In this document: positions 62,834 through 64,000 of the stretch, in pieces
How positions within the stretch are numbered: position 1 is the stretch's first letter
Layout: every line of letters begins with the position of its first letter
Made by a program: the position numbers and the translations under genes
The notes under the pieces: model-generated
What the model saw: only the letters and a program-made list of their open reading frames with translations
Databases searched by the model: none
What the model was told of the DNA's origin: nothing
Source of the DNA: Flavobacteriales bacterium
GTDB lineage: Bacteria > Bacteroidota > Bacteroidia > Flavobacteriales_F > PHOS-HE28
Reading direction: 5' to 3'
Assembly: GCA_016717305.1 (NCBI GenBank)
Contig: JADKFY010000001.1
Location: forward strand, 310,001 to 374,000
DNA: 64,000 bases

Positions 62834-63610
62834 ATGTTCGTAGACACACACGCTCATTTGTACAGTAGCAAGTTCGGCGATGATCGTGCCGAAATGGTGC
62901 AACGTGCTCTTGATGCCGGGGTAACCAAATTGCTTTTGCCCAACGTGGACCACGAGAGCATTGATGCTATGCATACGCTGGCCGAGGAGTACCCCGGTAT
63001 CTGCTACCCGATGATGGGATTGCACCCGTGTTCCGTAGGTGCGGACAATACAGCGTCCATGAAGCAAGTAGAAGCGCTCTTGCGCACCGGAACCTACTTC
63101 GGCGTAGGTGAGATCGGTACGGATCTGCATTGGGACAAGACCTTCTTAGCACAACAGGAGGAAGTTTTTCGGCAACAAATTCGTTGGGCGAAGGAGTTGG
63201 AATTGCCCATCGTGATCCACTGTCGTCAGAGTTTCGCTGAGACCATCGCCATCGTTGAAGCCGAGAATGGCAAGGACCTGCGTGGCGTGTTCCACTGTTT
63301 CACCGGTTCTGCCGAAGAAGCGGCGCGTATTGTGGCCTTGGGCGATTTCTACCTCGGCATTGGTGGCGTGGTCACGTTTCCCAAAGGCGGGCTCGCAGAA
63401 ACCATGGCCGTTGTAGGTCATGAACATTGCGTGTTGGAAACCGATGCGCCGTATCTGGCACCTGTACCCTTCCGCGGAAAACGGAACGAAAGTGCCTACA
63501 TCCCGCACATCGCAGCAAAATTAGCCGAGGCCACAGGTGTTTCCGTAGCTACCATCGCCAAGATCACCACCGCGAATGCAATGAAATTGTTCGGGCTTGG
63601 AGAAAGTTGA
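62834..63610 (+). CDS. TatD-family metal-dependent DNase
   Basis: A 258-residue TIM-barrel hydrolase. Metal ligands in order: MFVDTHAHL (H6, H8), VGEIGTDLHW (Glu), VIHCRQSF (His), VFHCFTGS (His) and ETDAPYLAP (Asp). The conserved GLHPCSV and RKxN-type GKRNESAYI are seen. TatD-type enzymes act as nucleases in DNA repair and degradation. The ATG at 62834 gives the family start; the frame is open 11 codons further up. The stop codon lies within the left edge of a palindromic repeat. Confidence 0.92.
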   Translation: MFVDTHAHLYSSKFGDDRAEMVQRALDAGVTKLLLPNVDHESIDAMHTLAEEYPGICYPMMGLHPCSVGADNTASMKQVEALLRTGTYFGVGEIGTDLHWDKTFLAQQEEVFRQQIRWAKELELPIVIHCRQSFAETIAIVEAENGKDLRGVFHCFTGSAEEAARIVALGDFYLGIGGVVTFPKGGLAETMAVVGHEHCVLETDAPYLAPVPFRGKRNESAYIPHIAAKLAEATGVSVATIAKITTANAMKLFGLGES

Positions 63611-63688
63611 AAAGCAAGAGGTAACAGGTATTGGGTACCTAGTACAGTTATGCCGGTACTCAGTACTAGGTACCCTGTACCTTTCAAC
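63606..63688. repeat. Palindromic roughly 7-bp-periodic repeat overlapping the tatD stop
   Basis: Inner arms GGGTACCTAGTAC (63633-63645) / GTACTAGGTACCC (63663-63675), 13 bp perfect, plus outer arms GTTGAAA (63606-63612) / TTTCAAC (63682-63688). The words repeat about every 7 bases (AGGTAAC, AGGTATT, GGGTACC / TAGGTAC, CCTGTAC). It may serve as a terminator for tatD, but there is no clear T-tract. Confidence 0.75.
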
Positions 63689-63718
63689 ACTCGATCATCA
63701 AACTAGTTGACCAAACAA

Positions 63719-64000
63719 ATGCCACCGAAAGTCCTTCTCATTTACACCGGTGGCACCATCGGCATGCACGCCGACCCACGAACCGGTGAATTACGTCCGA
63801 TGGACCTCGCCCATCTGGAGGACCAAGTCCCCGAGTTGGAGCGCATGCAGATCACCTTGGATGCGATCTCTTTCGACAAGGCAATTGATAGCAGTGACAT
63901 GCGGCCGGCGGACCATGTGCGCATCGCGGAACAGGTCGGATCGCATTACGACAAGTTCGATGGCTTTGTCGTTTTGCACGGCAGTGATACCATGGCGTAC
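63719..64000 (+). CDS. ansA: L-asparaginase, type I (partial)
   Basis: The first 94 residues before the right edge: MPPKVLLIYTGGTIGMHADPRTGEL carries the catalytic-threonine motif TGGTIGM, and DGFVVLHGSDTMAY carries the second motif HGSDTMAY with Thr and Asp. The short leaderless N-terminus fits the cytoplasmic type I enzyme, which hydrolyses asparagine to aspartate and ammonia. The ATG is at 63719-63721. The C-terminal two thirds lie outside the window. Confidence 0.93.
   Translation, partial: MPPKVLLIYTGGTIGMHADPRTGELRPMDLAHLEDQVPELERMQITLDAISFDKAIDSSDMRPADHVRIAEQVGSHYDKFDGFVVLHGSDTMAY

Noticed and set aside
52995..63688. CRISPR array made of the palindromic elements
   Set aside because: Only three elements kilobases apart with no regular spacers and no cas genes.
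1..64000. tRNA or rRNA genes
   Set aside because: No T-loop GTTCGA-type motif in a cloverleaf context and no rRNA-like conserved blocks were recognised by eye; a covariance search would be needed to exclude them fully.

Overview
The window is a gene-dense bacterial chromosome segment of roughly 50-55 % GC that reads as a member of the Bacteroidota, most likely a Flavobacteriales-type environmental genome. The evidence is: six secreted proteins with a C-terminal type IX secretion (T9SS) sorting domain; an SDR-type threonine dehydrogenase; a TonB receptor with an N-terminal carboxypeptidase-like domain; a HU-CCDC81/SPOR protein; almost no Shine-Dalgarno sites; and a recurrent Bacteroidota -7 promoter word (TAYCTTYG, twice with a TTG exactly 19 bp upstream).

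Layout. 1-4.9 kb: gmk-yicC, a DMT exporter, a UPF0104 flippase-like membrane protein and a trans-sulfuration PLP enzyme. 5.3-18.1 kb: secreted and envelope proteins (M43 metalloprotease, FG-GAP/ASPIC protein, frameshifted OmpA-domain protein, Omp28-like protein) around two small exported proteins and polA. 18.2-26.4 kb, mostly minus strand: M28 lipoprotein, cysS, hflKC, MORN-repeat protein, threonine dehydrogenase and three small envelope proteins. 26.5-32.8 kb: trhO, then a tyrosine-catabolism pair (hmgA, hppD) separated by a degraded accessory island holding two copies of a structured repeat, a broken unknown gene and a broken DUF4143 ATPase. 32.9-45.7 kb: secreted protein, lipoprotein, aspS carrying an in-frame palindromic insertion, M48 peptidase, DUF898 protein, beta-barrel protein, S1C protease, PPK2 kinase, and a tightly overlapping recJ - copper monooxygenase-like - tadA run. 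45.7-52.9 kb: DUF1801 protein, a large M36 fungalysin with a dockerin-like tail, bacilliredoxin, a second Omp28 paralogue and gdhA. 53-64 kb: dprA, TonB receptor, kdsB, HU-CCDC81/SPOR protein, peroxiredoxin, HemJ/CopD-like membrane protein, acyl-CoA thioesterase, GT9 glycosyltransferase, tatD and the start of ansA.

Two themes stand out. First, at least nine genes are disrupted by indels or a stop codon (OmpA-like, hmgA, unknown minus-strand gene, DUF4143 ATPase, DUF6855-like, beta-barrel, recJ, TonB receptor, GT9). Several are single-base changes in short homopolymers in genes that otherwise look healthy, so assembly error, strain heterogeneity and real decay all need to be weighed. Second, the intergenic space carries unusual repeats: roughly 7-bp-periodic palindromic hairpins near 53.0, 61.3 and 63.6 kb, the first two sharing a conserved core; a C-rich repeat at 19.3 kb; the structured element pair at 28.9 and 29.9 kb; and the CCCTCTCCC/GGGAGAGGG palindrome inside aspS. 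No rRNA, tRNA, CRISPR array or intact insertion sequence was recognised.
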